DNA of 64,000 bases, taken from positions 1 to 64,000 of the forward strand of contig JAKJJU010000011.1 of the NCBI GenBank assembly GCA_021713295.1, in the 5' to 3' direction. This document shows, piece after piece, positions 9,701-18,454 of the stretch (position 1 is its first letter; each line of letters opens with the position of its first letter). The DNA comes from Thiotrichales bacterium 19S3-11. GTDB lineage: Bacteria > Pseudomonadota > Gammaproteobacteria > Francisellales > Francisellaceae. The notes below the pieces were generated by a model that was not told the origin of the DNA, ran no database searches, and saw only the letters and a list, made by a program, of their open reading frames with translations. A program made the translations under genes and the position numbers.

Positions 9701-10702
9701 ATGAATAGCAACCAACTATCGAATAAAAAATCAATTATATCGATTCGTAATTTAGCCATTCACTTTCCCTTAAAACGATCGCTACCTTGGCAAACTAAAG
9801 AATATTTAAAAGCAGTCAATGATACCTCATTTGATATCCTTGAAGGCGAAACGCTGGGGCTTGTTGGTGAGTCTGGCTGTGGTAAATCTACCTTATTACG
9901 TGCCCTGATCGGTTTAAATTCACCTGCAAGCTGTGGCAATATTTATTATAAGGACTACAACCTTGCACAGCTAAAACCATTTGATACAACATGGCGACGT
10001 ATTCGCTGTGATATTCAAATGATTTTCCAAGATCCATTTGCATCGTTAAATCCACGCATGACAATTGGTAACATTATTCAAGAGCCTCTAAAGGTACATA
10101 AGCCTGACTTATCAGCTAAACAGCGTAAACAACAAGTTGAAGAAATGATGCGCTTAGTTGGGCTTTCTCCAAATTTTATCAACCGTTATCCGCATCAATT
10201 TTCAGGTGGTCAATGCCAAAGAGTTGGTATTGCTCGAGCATTAATTTTGAAACCAAAAATACTATTGTGTGATGAACCAGTCTCTGCTTTAGATGTATCC
10301 ATTCAAGCTCAGGTGGTTAATCTATTAAAACAATTACAAAAAGAATTAAATCTAACCATTGTTTTTGTAGCGCATAATCTTAGCGTTGTAAAACACATAT
10401 CAGATCGTATCGTTGTAATGTATTTGGGTAAAATAATGGAAATAGGCCAAGCAAAAGCTTTATGTGAAAAACCACAGCACCCCTATACCAAAGCACTGCT
10501 ATCTGCAGTTCCAATACCTGACCCTAAATTAGAAAAAAACAAACAGGTACAAATTTTGGAAGGTGACCTACCATCACCTGTCAATCCGCCATCTGGCTGT
10601 GTTTTTCGAACACGTTGTCCAAGGGCATCTAAAGATTGTGCTAAAATTACACCAGCATTAAAAGCAACACAACATAACTTAAGTGCGTGTATCGGAATTT
10701 AA
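9701..10702 (+). CDS. oppF: Oligopeptide ABC transporter ATPase OppF
   Basis: The second ATPase of the importer. Walker A is GESGCGKST, the signature is FSGGQCQRVGIARAL and Walker B is ILLCDEPVSALD. The oligo_HPY extension at the C-terminus has CVFRTRCPRASKDC. The frame is open upstream into oppD, but the ATG at 9701 sits six to eight bases behind AGAAGGAG and gives the usual OppF length (333 residues), so I take that start. It is the last gene of the operon and is followed by a hairpin. Confidence 0.94.
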   Translation: MNSNQLSNKKSIISIRNLAIHFPLKRSLPWQTKEYLKAVNDTSFDILEGETLGLVGESGCGKSTLLRALIGLNSPASCGNIYYKDYNLAQLKPFDTTWRRIRCDIQMIFQDPFASLNPRMTIGNIIQEPLKVHKPDLSAKQRKQQVEEMMRLVGLSPNFINRYPHQFSGGQCQRVGIARALILKPKILLCDEPVSALDVSIQAQVVNLLKQLQKELNLTIVFVAHNLSVVKHISDRIVVMYLGKIMEIGQAKALCEKPQHPYTKALLSAVPIPDPKLEKNKQVQILEGDLPSPVNPPSGCVFRTRCPRASKDCAKITPALKATQHNLSACIGI

Positions 10703-10725
10703 TAAAAGAAAGTTCAATAGCGCCC

Positions 10726-10770
10726 TGCACACTTAGTTGCTTTAATTTAGCACTAAGTGTGCATGACTTT
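10726..10770 (+). terminator. Hairpin at the end of the opp operon
   Basis: TGCACACTTAGT (10726-10737) pairs perfectly with ACTAAGTGTGCA (10752-10763), a 12-bp stem with a 14-base loop, starting 24 bases after the oppF stop. Only a short T-run (ACTTT) follows, so it may act as an RNA-stabilising end as much as a classical terminator. The rest of 10770-10937 shows nothing I can name. Confidence 0.65.
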
Positions 10771-10937
10771 GAGCTCCCTATATCGATCAAATCGATACCC
10801 CTACGGTTACTCACAACAAAAGACCTTATAAATTGTCATGCTTCATAATTAAGCAATTATTAAAAATAATATTCATTTTAGGTTTTCTACAGAAATAATG
10901 CTATCTAGATTATAACATTCTTGTTGCATTGACGTTG

Positions 10938-11882
10938 CTAGCTAGTCACAGTCACTGTTTGTGCATGCAAAAAAGTTGACAAATCAAGTTGATTATCTTT
11001 CATTGGTGGGCAGTAGAAAAACGCCGTATAGATTACTTTTGAGAACTCAAACACACCATCACTGATCTCATCTTCATTACCAAGCATGCGATTAAACTGT
11101 ACATCAAATGGGTAAAATGAATGGGCAAATGACGAAAACATCAAACCACCGACTAGCTTCTGATTTAAGCTATCAATCCATGGCATTGAACGTCGCCAAA
11201 TAAATGCCTCTGGCTCAAAACTTTCTTGAGCTGTACGTGCAACGTGCGCATAAGCTTGATTATCATCAAATTCGTGATTATCTTGCAGGCTTCTTCCAAT
11301 TAAACGCTCTTTTTCATGGCGTTGCATTTGCTTTAATTTATCAAAATCATGCTGCCATTTTTGCAAGCTCCAATAACTGGCACCACTATCTGAAATAGCT
11401 GTTTTCTCTACATCAGCTCCTTGCGGGTTTTCCGTACCATCTTCAAATTCATCTAAACCATGATTTACCATTTGATTATCTTTTTCATAAAAGTGATGGG
11501 TAATACCTTGCACAATATCTTGCACTTCAAAAGCAGGTTTTAATTGACTAATAAAAGCACTAACTCGATGAAATAAGTCACCTAAGTCATTTGCCTTAAT
11601 CCATAGTGCTAAGTCATAGCCCTTTGACTCAGGCGCAAGCTTTAAAGCATTACCTTTTGCTTGATAAGGATGATAGAAAACATCATCGATATTAGCCATT
11701 AATGCCTCACCTAAGCCTAAAATTACAGATTGGCCATCGACTTCTTCTAGTAACACCGTCATTGCTTGCTGAAGCTTTGAAGGTTCAACCAACGAAAATA
11801 ATACATAGTATGCTGATTGACTTAAATTTTCGGTAATTCCAATCTGATAATGTTTGTGATTATTCATGCTTTCAACTGCCAT
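10938..11882 (-). CDS. Dyp-type heme peroxidase
   Basis: A 314-residue dye-decolorizing peroxidase of the cytosolic YfeX type. The family motif appears as LDEFEDGTENPQG (catalytic Asp in the G..DG region) near residue 145. The proximal heme histidine is likely in YAHVARTA near residue 212, followed by IWRRSMPW. There is no Tat or Sec signal peptide and no encapsulin gene beside it. It likely uses peroxide to oxidise organic substrates. A second ATG five codons in (AATAATCAC context) is an alternative start. It stands alone between the opp operon and dacB. Confidence 0.9.
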   Translation of the reverse strand: MAVESMNNHKHYQIGITENLSQSAYYVLFSLVEPSKLQQAMTVLLEEVDGQSVILGLGEALMANIDDVFYHPYQAKGNALKLAPESKGYDLALWIKANDLGDLFHRVSAFISQLKPAFEVQDIVQGITHHFYEKDNQMVNHGLDEFEDGTENPQGADVEKTAISDSGASYWSLQKWQHDFDKLKQMQRHEKERLIGRSLQDNHEFDDNQAYAHVARTAQESFEPEAFIWRRSMPWIDSLNQKLVGGLMFSSFAHSFYPFDVQFNRMLGNEDEISDGVFEFSKVIYTAFFYCPPMKDNQLDLSTFLHAQTVTVTS

Positions 11883-12007
11883 TTAATCTTAAATAAATCA
11901 AAACCTAACCCTAGCATATTTGCTAGCTGATCGCAATCTAACCCTATTTGAGACTCTTATTAAGCAACGCTAGCAGCCCTACAAAAACACAGCTATTAAT
12001 TTAATTT

Positions 12008-13438
12008 TTAAAGATACTGGTAAAATAGTTTAACAATCTGATCTTGTAATTGCCTTGACTTAGTTCGTTGACCTTCTTTTAAGCCATTGATTAATATTGA
12101 AAAAGTTAATCGATGATTATTTTTTGTTAATACAAAACCAGATAACGTTGAACTACCATCTAATGTCCCTGTCTTTGCATGCACTCTACCTAACATACCA
12201 CCTTTGTTCATTCTATAAGTGATTGTTCCTGTTTTACCCGATGTTGGTAATAAATAATAAAAAGTTTTACCAATAGGTGAGTAATAGGCTTTTGTTAATA
12301 CATCAACCATAAAAGCTGGTGATGTTAAATCCAGTACTGACAAGCCCGATCCATCTTCTAGTTGTAAAGCATGTGTATTAAGCTTAAGTTCATCCTCTAA
12401 GGTCTGGCGAATGGCTGTTGTCGCTGCTTTAACTGTGCCTTTTCCTAAACGTTTTAAGCCAACACTTCTAGCTAAAGTTTCTGCATATAGGTTATCTGAA
12501 TGAAATAACACACGCTCTAATAGGTCATTACGTTGATCTGATTGTGTTTGTGCTAATAAGGTTAATCCTGAAGGTAATGTAGCAAAACTAACACTACCTT
12601 GAAACGTAACTCCTGCTTTTTTTATTAATGAAGGTAATACTTCTTTCATTTTTAATGCTGGATTTTTAACAGCAAAGCTAAACTGCCACTCAGCCTGGTT
12701 CGGCAAGCATCCCTTTAAATCAATCGTATTATCAATACCAATAATCGGATTAAATTGACATTTCTTTAACTGACTATAGTCTGCCAACCAAGTTGAATTA
12801 TCAATTTTCATAAACTGGGTGTTGGTAATACGTTTAACTTTAGTCTTATCACCTTCTTTAATCAGAGCAACAACAAAACAATTACGATTTAGATTAACCG
12901 TTGATACCGCTGGAGCATAGCAATAATTCATATCAGTATGTCCCCAACCTATTGGGTAATAAGGACCACTGAAATCGTTAGCAACAATATAAACATTACC
13001 AGAAATTGTTTGAATACCTTTTTCCTTAATAGCACGAATTAAAGCAATTAACCGTGATGAGGTTAACGATGGATCTCCTGAAAATTTGATATATAAATTA
13101 CCTTGATAAATACCATTTTTAATCTTAGCTGTATTAGCATATATTTGCGTCTTATATCTAAATGATGATGGTAGATTAAATAATGTTGCAATTGCAGTAA
13201 AAATTTTATTATTACTTGCCGGAATAAAGCTTCGATCACTATGATGTGAATACAGAACTTTACCAGATTTTGTCCGCTCTACCTGAATACCTAAATGAAT
13301 ATTTTCCAAATTATATTTTTTAATCTGTTGTTGAACCTTACTTTCCAAGAATGCTTGACTAACAGCAAAAACATCAGATGAAACAATAAATAAACTCAAG
13401 ATTATTACTAAATAAATAAACTGTTTTCCTAATTTCAA
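12008..13438 (-). CDS. dacB: D-alanyl-D-alanine carboxypeptidase/endopeptidase (PBP4, DacB)
   Basis: A 476-residue peptidase family S13 enzyme that trims or cuts peptidoglycan peptides in the periplasm. A Sec signal peptide is at the N-terminus (LVIILSLFIVSSDVFA). The three penicillin-binding motifs are present: SNNK in FIPASNNKIFTAI (catalytic Ser), SDN in LFHSDNLYAETLA, and KTG in HAKTGTLDGSSTLSG. The long insertion between the first two motifs is typical of DacB. It is transcribed away from the thiS-ycaO operon, with about 180 bases between the two starts. Confidence 0.93.
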   Translation of the reverse strand: MKLGKQFIYLVIILSLFIVSSDVFAVSQAFLESKVQQQIKKYNLENIHLGIQVERTKSGKVLYSHHSDRSFIPASNNKIFTAIATLFNLPSSFRYKTQIYANTAKIKNGIYQGNLYIKFSGDPSLTSSRLIALIRAIKEKGIQTISGNVYIVANDFSGPYYPIGWGHTDMNYCYAPAVSTVNLNRNCFVVALIKEGDKTKVKRITNTQFMKIDNSTWLADYSQLKKCQFNPIIGIDNTIDLKGCLPNQAEWQFSFAVKNPALKMKEVLPSLIKKAGVTFQGSVSFATLPSGLTLLAQTQSDQRNDLLERVLFHSDNLYAETLARSVGLKRLGKGTVKAATTAIRQTLEDELKLNTHALQLEDGSGLSVLDLTSPAFMVDVLTKAYYSPIGKTFYYLLPTSGKTGTITYRMNKGGMLGRVHAKTGTLDGSSTLSGFVLTKNNHRLTFSILINGLKEGQRTKSRQLQDQIVKLFYQYL

Positions 13439-13617
13439 ATTTCTATTCCCTTATGATTAAAGCAAATACATTTTATGTCATCTAGCATAGCAAATTCAGC
13501 TATAAAATAACAAGTTTCATAAGCAAATGTTCTCTTATGAGACTTGAGTTAAACGAAAATAACACGTATTATCAACGAAGTTTTAAATGGATATTAAAGA
13601 CCAAGGATTTTAAATCT

Positions 13618-13821
13618 ATGATTGAAATTATCTATAATGGACAGTCTTTTACAGTAAAAGCACCTTGTTCTGTTTCTGATTATTTAAAGCATCAGAAAAT
13701 TGATATCGGCTATAGCCTAATTACGCTAAATGAAATCGTACTTTACCCAGAACAACATACTACAACCAACCTGAAAAACGGTGATAAATTAGCACTGATT
13801 ACACCGTTACAAGGTGGATAG
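13618..13821 (+). CDS. ThiS-like ubiquitin-fold sulfur carrier protein
   Basis: A 67-residue protein with the length and fold pattern of ThiS (IEIIYNGQSFTV...NGDKLALITPLQGG), ending in the required Gly-Gly whose C-terminus is adenylated and turned into a thiocarboxylate. The frame is open to an earlier ATG at 13537, but the ATG at 13618 has AAGGA ten bases upstream and gives the normal ThiS length. No ThiG or ThiH gene is nearby, so the carried sulfur probably serves the YcaO/TfuA step of this operon rather than thiamine synthesis. The promoter should lie in 13439-13536; a TATAAAAT near 13503 is a possible -10. Confidence 0.85.
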   Translation: MIEIIYNGQSFTVKAPCSVSDYLKHQKIDIGYSLITLNEIVLYPEQHTTTNLKNGDKLALITPLQGG

Positions 13822-13834
13822 TTAGGAGTTTTAG

Positions 13835-14929
13835 ATGGATTACAAACGCTACCAACGTCATTTTCCGGTCATTGGCATCTCTGGCCAACACACCTTAAAT
13901 CATGCAAATGTACTAATTGTGGGTTGCGGAGGCATTGGCTCGCCTGTTGCTTTATATCTTGCTGCCTCAGGCATTGGTCACATTGGTTTAGTTGACTTTG
14001 ATAGAGTTGAACTTTCCAATCTGCAGCGCCAAATTCTATATCGTGAAAGTCAAATTGGCCAACCAAAAGTTATGGTCGCGCAAAAAGCCTTATGTGAATT
14101 AAACTCAACCATTTGTATTAAAGCCTATGACCTAAAACTTGATGAAAGTTCTGCCTTAGATTTATTCAAACTATATGATTTAATTATTGATGGCAGCGAT
14201 AATTTTCAAACGCGCTATTTAATAAATGATATTTGCTGCCAATTACAAAAACCCTTTATCAGTGCCAGCTTATTGCAAAAACAAGGCCAAGTTGCATTGT
14301 TTAATTCAATCGATTGTTGCTATCGCTGCCTATATCCTCAAGCACCCCCCAAAGATCAAATACCGAACTGTGCTGAGGCTGGCGTTTTAGGGGTGACTGC
14401 TGGCATTATTGGTACGCTGAGTGCCCAACTAGCAATTAATTATCTGTTAGCTGACAATTATGATCAAGCACACAGCTATTTACATTTATTCAACAGTGAT
14501 GATGTTAGCTGGCAAAAAATTCAATTTCAAGGAAACCCTAGCTGCCCTGGATGCAAACTGAAAAGCTATCAGCCAATTGAAACTGAGCATTTAACAAATC
14601 AAATAGACAGTATCAGAGAAACCACTACTATGTTCGATGATGCAATTATTATTGATGTTAGGGAGCCTTGGGAGCTTACAATAGAACCTTTGGCACTTGA
14701 AACGATTGATATCCCACTAAACTCACTATTAAATGATCCATCTGTCTTAACCTCGCTTGCAGATCTAAAACAAAAGCCAATTATTATTATCTGTAAAGCG
14801 GGTATTCGTAGTCAAACTGCTTGTCTTTACCTTCAAGAACATGGCTTTACTAATCTCTATAACTTCTCTGGTGGTATTGAGTACTATCAACATCAACAAT
14901 ACTTAGGCCATAAATATGCAGCTGGCTAA
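13835..14929 (+). CDS. ThiF/MoeB-type adenylyltransferase fused to a rhodanese domain
   Basis: A 364-residue enzyme. The N-terminal E1-like domain (about 1-245) has the nucleotide site GCGGIGSPVALYLAASG, LSNLQRQILY and DGSDNFQTRYLIND, plus the two zinc Cys pairs CYRC and CPGC. The C-terminal rhodanese domain (about 260-360) has DVREPWEL and the active-site loop CKAGIRSQ, whose Cys takes persulfide sulfur. Together these activate the Gly-Gly end of the upstream ThiS-like protein and load it with sulfur. The gene starts 14 bases after thiS and overlaps the YcaO gene by 14 bases, so all are translated as one unit. Confidence 0.92.
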   Translation: MDYKRYQRHFPVIGISGQHTLNHANVLIVGCGGIGSPVALYLAASGIGHIGLVDFDRVELSNLQRQILYRESQIGQPKVMVAQKALCELNSTICIKAYDLKLDESSALDLFKLYDLIIDGSDNFQTRYLINDICCQLQKPFISASLLQKQGQVALFNSIDCCYRCLYPQAPPKDQIPNCAEAGVLGVTAGIIGTLSAQLAINYLLADNYDQAHSYLHLFNSDDVSWQKIQFQGNPSCPGCKLKSYQPIETEHLTNQIDSIRETTTMFDDAIIIDVREPWELTIEPLALETIDIPLNSLLNDPSVLTSLADLKQKPIIIICKAGIRSQTACLYLQEHGFTNLYNFSGGIEYYQHQQYLGHKYAAG

Positions 14930-15956
14930 TTCATTACGCAGCATTAGCCCCAAAGAAACCTTAGAGAGAGTTAAACCTTACATAAAAAAAGCAAATATTA
15001 CACGCCTTGCCAATATTAGTCATTTAGATGAAATGGCTATTCCTACCTTTTCAGCCATTCGCCCTTTAGCCTTATCATTAACTGTCAGCCAAGGTAAGGG
15101 TTTAACTGAGGATGAAGCTAAAGTGAGCGCCTATATGGAATCAATTGAGGTGTATTATGCAGAGAATGTCCAAGCCGATATACTGAATCAGCCCTATCGT
15201 TGTAATCCGCTATTTATCAATCCAAATGACTTATCGAAACAGGTTATTTATGGTGACAATCATTTATTTAATTGGTGCCAAGTTGAAAGCTTACTAAGTC
15301 ATCAACCCTATTATATTCCAATTGAGTTTTTATCAATTGATACTACGGATAAAAACGTATTACTTCAAGGTAGCGATACGACGGGCCTTGCTTCAGGCAA
15401 TAATAGAAAAGAAGCACTCATCCACAGCTTTTTTGAATGCATTGAAAGATTAAACATCAAAAATAATCCAATCAGCGTTATCATTGATATTAATCATTCA
15501 ACCTATCAATTACTTGCTAAAAATCATCATATCAAGCTGTTTTACTATGAGAACAGCCTAGCAATTCCTACCTTTGGTTGTTTTTTTCAAAGCAATAACT
15601 GCCAAGATAATCAAATTATATTTTCTGGTTATGGCTGTCACTTTGATAAAAATATTGCCTTAAACCGCGCAATTACCGAAGCAATACAAGCTAAATTAAC
15701 ACTGATCTCCGGTACACGAGATGATATTGATCGCTTCACTTATCAAACAAATGCCCAAACGTTACCGCAATCGAATAAGAGCATCTGTTTTAGTCAGTTA
15801 AAGGATCAAAAATTCAAGACAATTAATGCACTTTATTATCAACTGATTGAAATTTTAAACGCCAATGACTTAGATCTTTTAGTTTACAGCTACCATCAAC
15901 AAGCACTGTGCATTCTTAAATCAATTTTGATTCAACGCGACGTATTAGCCTTATGA
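14916..15956 (+). CDS. YcaO-domain ATP-dependent modification enzyme
   Basis: A 346-residue YcaO protein. Its ATP/Mg motifs are all present: SQGKGLTEDEAKVSAYMESIE (about residues 58-78), DTTGLASGNNRKEALIHSFFECIER (about 153-177) and the RAITEAIQAKLTLISGTRDDI block (about 245-265). YcaO enzymes activate a peptide amide with ATP so that sulfur or another nucleophile can be inserted. The C-terminus lacks the PxPxP end typical of azoline-forming YcaOs, which together with the adjacent TfuA gene points to backbone thioamidation. It overlaps the ThiF gene by 14 bases and the TfuA gene by 4 (ATGA). Confidence 0.9.
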   Translation: MQLANSLRSISPKETLERVKPYIKKANITRLANISHLDEMAIPTFSAIRPLALSLTVSQGKGLTEDEAKVSAYMESIEVYYAENVQADILNQPYRCNPLFINPNDLSKQVIYGDNHLFNWCQVESLLSHQPYYIPIEFLSIDTTDKNVLLQGSDTTGLASGNNRKEALIHSFFECIERLNIKNNPISVIIDINHSTYQLLAKNHHIKLFYYENSLAIPTFGCFFQSNNCQDNQIIFSGYGCHFDKNIALNRAITEAIQAKLTLISGTRDDIDRFTYQTNAQTLPQSNKSICFSQLKDQKFKTINALYYQLIEILNANDLDLLVYSYHQQALCILKSILIQRDVLAL

Positions 15957-17029
15957 AGCCAATCGATTTTAAACAAAAAAACACCATGATCTATGCCGAA
16001 ACAAGTATTGATCAAACGAGCATTCACTCGCTCCTACCTCATGCAATCGTTCATCGAGCAATCAAATCAGGTGATTTAATCAAAGCGGTATCAAAGCACT
16101 ATGACATTATCATTATCATTGATGGTAACTTTGAATATACACAGGCCATTTGGCATAAGGAAATCTTATGGGCAGTTAAAAAAGGGCTGAAAATCATTGG
16201 CTGTTCTTCTATGGGAGCGCTGCGAGCCAGTGAACTCGATCGCTTTGGTGTCACAGGTTATGGTTATGTTTACGAAACGTATAAAAATAATATAACAGAT
16301 GATGACAGTGAGGTTGCAATTCACTACTACAAACATAAAGAAGCAATTATTTCAAGCTTGCCTTTAATTAATTTTCGTTATTCACTTAACTTATTGACTG
16401 ACGATCAAAGGCTCACACATACTGAGGCGGATGATATTTTTAAGCAGATAAAATCCATTTTTTATAAAAAAAGGACTTGGCAGGCGCTTAAAGAAGTCAT
16501 GACTAAAAAACACTTTCAATTAATTAAAGCAAACTACATCGATATTAAATATAAAGATGCTTATCATTGTCTTAAGCAACTACCTATGCTATTAGCAATG
16601 ACATCCTATCAAACATTTACCCTACCTTATAGCCTCTTTCTAAAACGTCTAATTGATGAAATAACCGTTGACAATGAATTTGTCTGTCTTAAAAAAAATC
16701 TTATTACCTATAGTTCCCATTTTACTTTTATTGAAACTATAGAAACAAAACGTCACCAAGAATTAATGAAACTAACCCACTTAAACTTAACGTTAACAAA
16801 TCATGCACTAAATTTAATACAAAAAAAAAATATTCACTTAACAGATGATGGCTTTATGCAGCATCTAAAGCGCTTTAGACTACTCAATCAATTACAAAAT
16901 GGACAAGCATTTAAACAGTGGTGTAGCGACAAACAATTAGATTTTTCATCAATTGAACAAACATTTAAAGATTACTTTTTAGTTAAACGCATTTTAAGTT
17001 CAATTTTGAATCAAAGGGACAATTCATGA
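15953..17029 (+). CDS. TfuA-like protein, YcaO partner
   Basis: A 358-residue protein. Its N-terminal half fits the TfuA domain: a SIDQTSIHSLLPHA start, DIIIIIDGNFEYTQAIWHKEILWA, then GCSSMGALRASELDRFGVTGYGYVYETYK. TfuA proteins work with non-azoline YcaO enzymes and are thought to bring the sulfur donor for thioamide formation. The C-terminal half (after about residue 200) is less conserved and helical. Translation is coupled at both ends through ATGA overlaps with ycaO and the membrane-protein gene. The direct neighbours supply a sulfur carrier and its E1/rhodanese loader, which fits that role. Confidence 0.88.
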   Translation: MKPIDFKQKNTMIYAETSIDQTSIHSLLPHAIVHRAIKSGDLIKAVSKHYDIIIIIDGNFEYTQAIWHKEILWAVKKGLKIIGCSSMGALRASELDRFGVTGYGYVYETYKNNITDDDSEVAIHYYKHKEAIISSLPLINFRYSLNLLTDDQRLTHTEADDIFKQIKSIFYKKRTWQALKEVMTKKHFQLIKANYIDIKYKDAYHCLKQLPMLLAMTSYQTFTLPYSLFLKRLIDEITVDNEFVCLKKNLITYSSHFTFIETIETKRHQELMKLTHLNLTLTNHALNLIQKKNIHLTDDGFMQHLKRFRLLNQLQNGQAFKQWCSDKQLDFSSIEQTFKDYFLVKRILSSILNQRDNS

Positions 17030-18438
17030 TTCAGTATATAAAACACACCCTCATTAACTGCTTACGCCATCCTAGTATGATTTATTTTTTTGTGCTACCA
17101 ATCTATGTCCCTATTCGAACATTGGCAGAATATATCATCCAATACAAAGAAGCATTTCCCGATGCTACCAGTCGTTTTTACTTTTTTGTCAGTAGCGTTG
17201 TAATCGGTGCATTTGTCAGTATCATTATTTATTTTGTTATTAATCACATTATCAAAGCCGCTCGCATCAAAAAAAATGATGCGGTAATTGCTAAAATAGG
17301 CATATTGTGCCCTTTGATTTTACTGGCAACAACTTATTTACTCTTAAATGATCAAATTTCAATTCAAATTAAATATATCGTCATGGGTGCACATTTTTTT
17401 CTTATTCGCTACTTAACTAATTATGTCATTCTTGCAACCAAATACTTCAAAATGGAACATATTCCAGATGATAAAAAAGCAATGGCTAACAACATCATTC
17501 ATTTAAATGTTAACTTTCTTGGTATTATTATTAATTTTGCATTTATACTGTTTCTAATAACTCAATCAACGTTTTTATTTTTAGAGTCTGTGCTAATCAT
17601 TGGTTGTATTTATTATTATATTCAATATGTTAGAAAAACAGATGCCGTATCAATTACCTCATTACTAATTGCATTTATCATCTTTACTTTAGGCATTGTA
17701 ACCTCATCATTAATTAGTTTTATTATGTTTGAATCGACGCTAAGCATTTATCTGATGATTATGTTAATGTTTGTTTATCTAACGGTAAAACTTCTTAACA
17801 AAGCACATCACCATACACATGTTTATCACTATATTGCTGGTAGTTTCAATTATGGTGTCTTACTATTTCCCATCATCTCTTCATTAATCATTTTTTTACT
17901 CTATAAGCATCATACGCAACCGTTATACCAATATATCTATTCTTTTGAACCACCAATTTCAGCTGCCGTTGCTATTCTTTTTACCTATCTTTTAGCAAAA
18001 AATAAAATTAAAACTCATAATGCCGCGCTATTTAAAAGCACAAAATATTATGGTTTGGTATCATTTTTAAGCATCATTCTATTATGGATTATTACCTACG
18101 ATAATACTTATACTTTTTTAATTGCCGCTGTATTATTTTTTATTGCTTACAGCACCGTTGAATATATTATTCAATTTAATCTGATTCAAATGTTATTACA
18201 AAATAACTATGACACATCAACAACTACATTATTTAATATTTACTTTACTGTCATTATTATGGGGGTGATACCGGTGTTATTTTTATGGTTTCAATCAATG
18301 CTCAACCAGTATTTTAATTATGATTTTTATCAAGCACTACCAATTAGCGCCGCAATTTTATTTAGCCTAGGCTTAGGCATAAATTTTATTGGTGGTAAAG
18401 TCCCCTATAGTCTAAGAAAGTTAGTTAAATTTATGTAG
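17026..18438 (+). CDS. Polytopic membrane protein of the YcaO/TfuA operon
   Basis: A 470-residue protein with about twelve hydrophobic helices spread along its whole length and no large soluble domain. I cannot place it firmly; it has the size of a major-facilitator or similar exporter, but no clear family motif is seen. It overlaps the TfuA gene by ATGA, so it is part of the same translational unit. The likely role is export of the modified product, by position only. It ends 16 bases from the convergent 420-residue orphan gene. Confidence 0.75.
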   Translation: MIQYIKHTLINCLRHPSMIYFFVLPIYVPIRTLAEYIIQYKEAFPDATSRFYFFVSSVVIGAFVSIIIYFVINHIIKAARIKKNDAVIAKIGILCPLILLATTYLLLNDQISIQIKYIVMGAHFFLIRYLTNYVILATKYFKMEHIPDDKKAMANNIIHLNVNFLGIIINFAFILFLITQSTFLFLESVLIIGCIYYYIQYVRKTDAVSITSLLIAFIIFTLGIVTSSLISFIMFESTLSIYLMIMLMFVYLTVKLLNKAHHHTHVYHYIAGSFNYGVLLFPIISSLIIFLLYKHHTQPLYQYIYSFEPPISAAVAILFTYLLAKNKIKTHNAALFKSTKYYGLVSFLSIILLWIITYDNTYTFLIAAVLFFIAYSTVEYIIQFNLIQMLLQNNYDTSTTTLFNIYFTVIIMGVIPVLFLWFQSMLNQYFNYDFYQALPISAAILFSLGLGINFIGGKVPYSLRKLVKFM

Positions 18439-18454
18439 TATAGGGTAGTACGAA

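Noticed and set aside
13537-13617. Upstream start of the ThiS-like gene (ATG at 13537)
   Set aside because: It adds 27 residues not found in ThiS proteins and lacks a ribosome binding site, whereas 13618 has AAGGA at good spacing.
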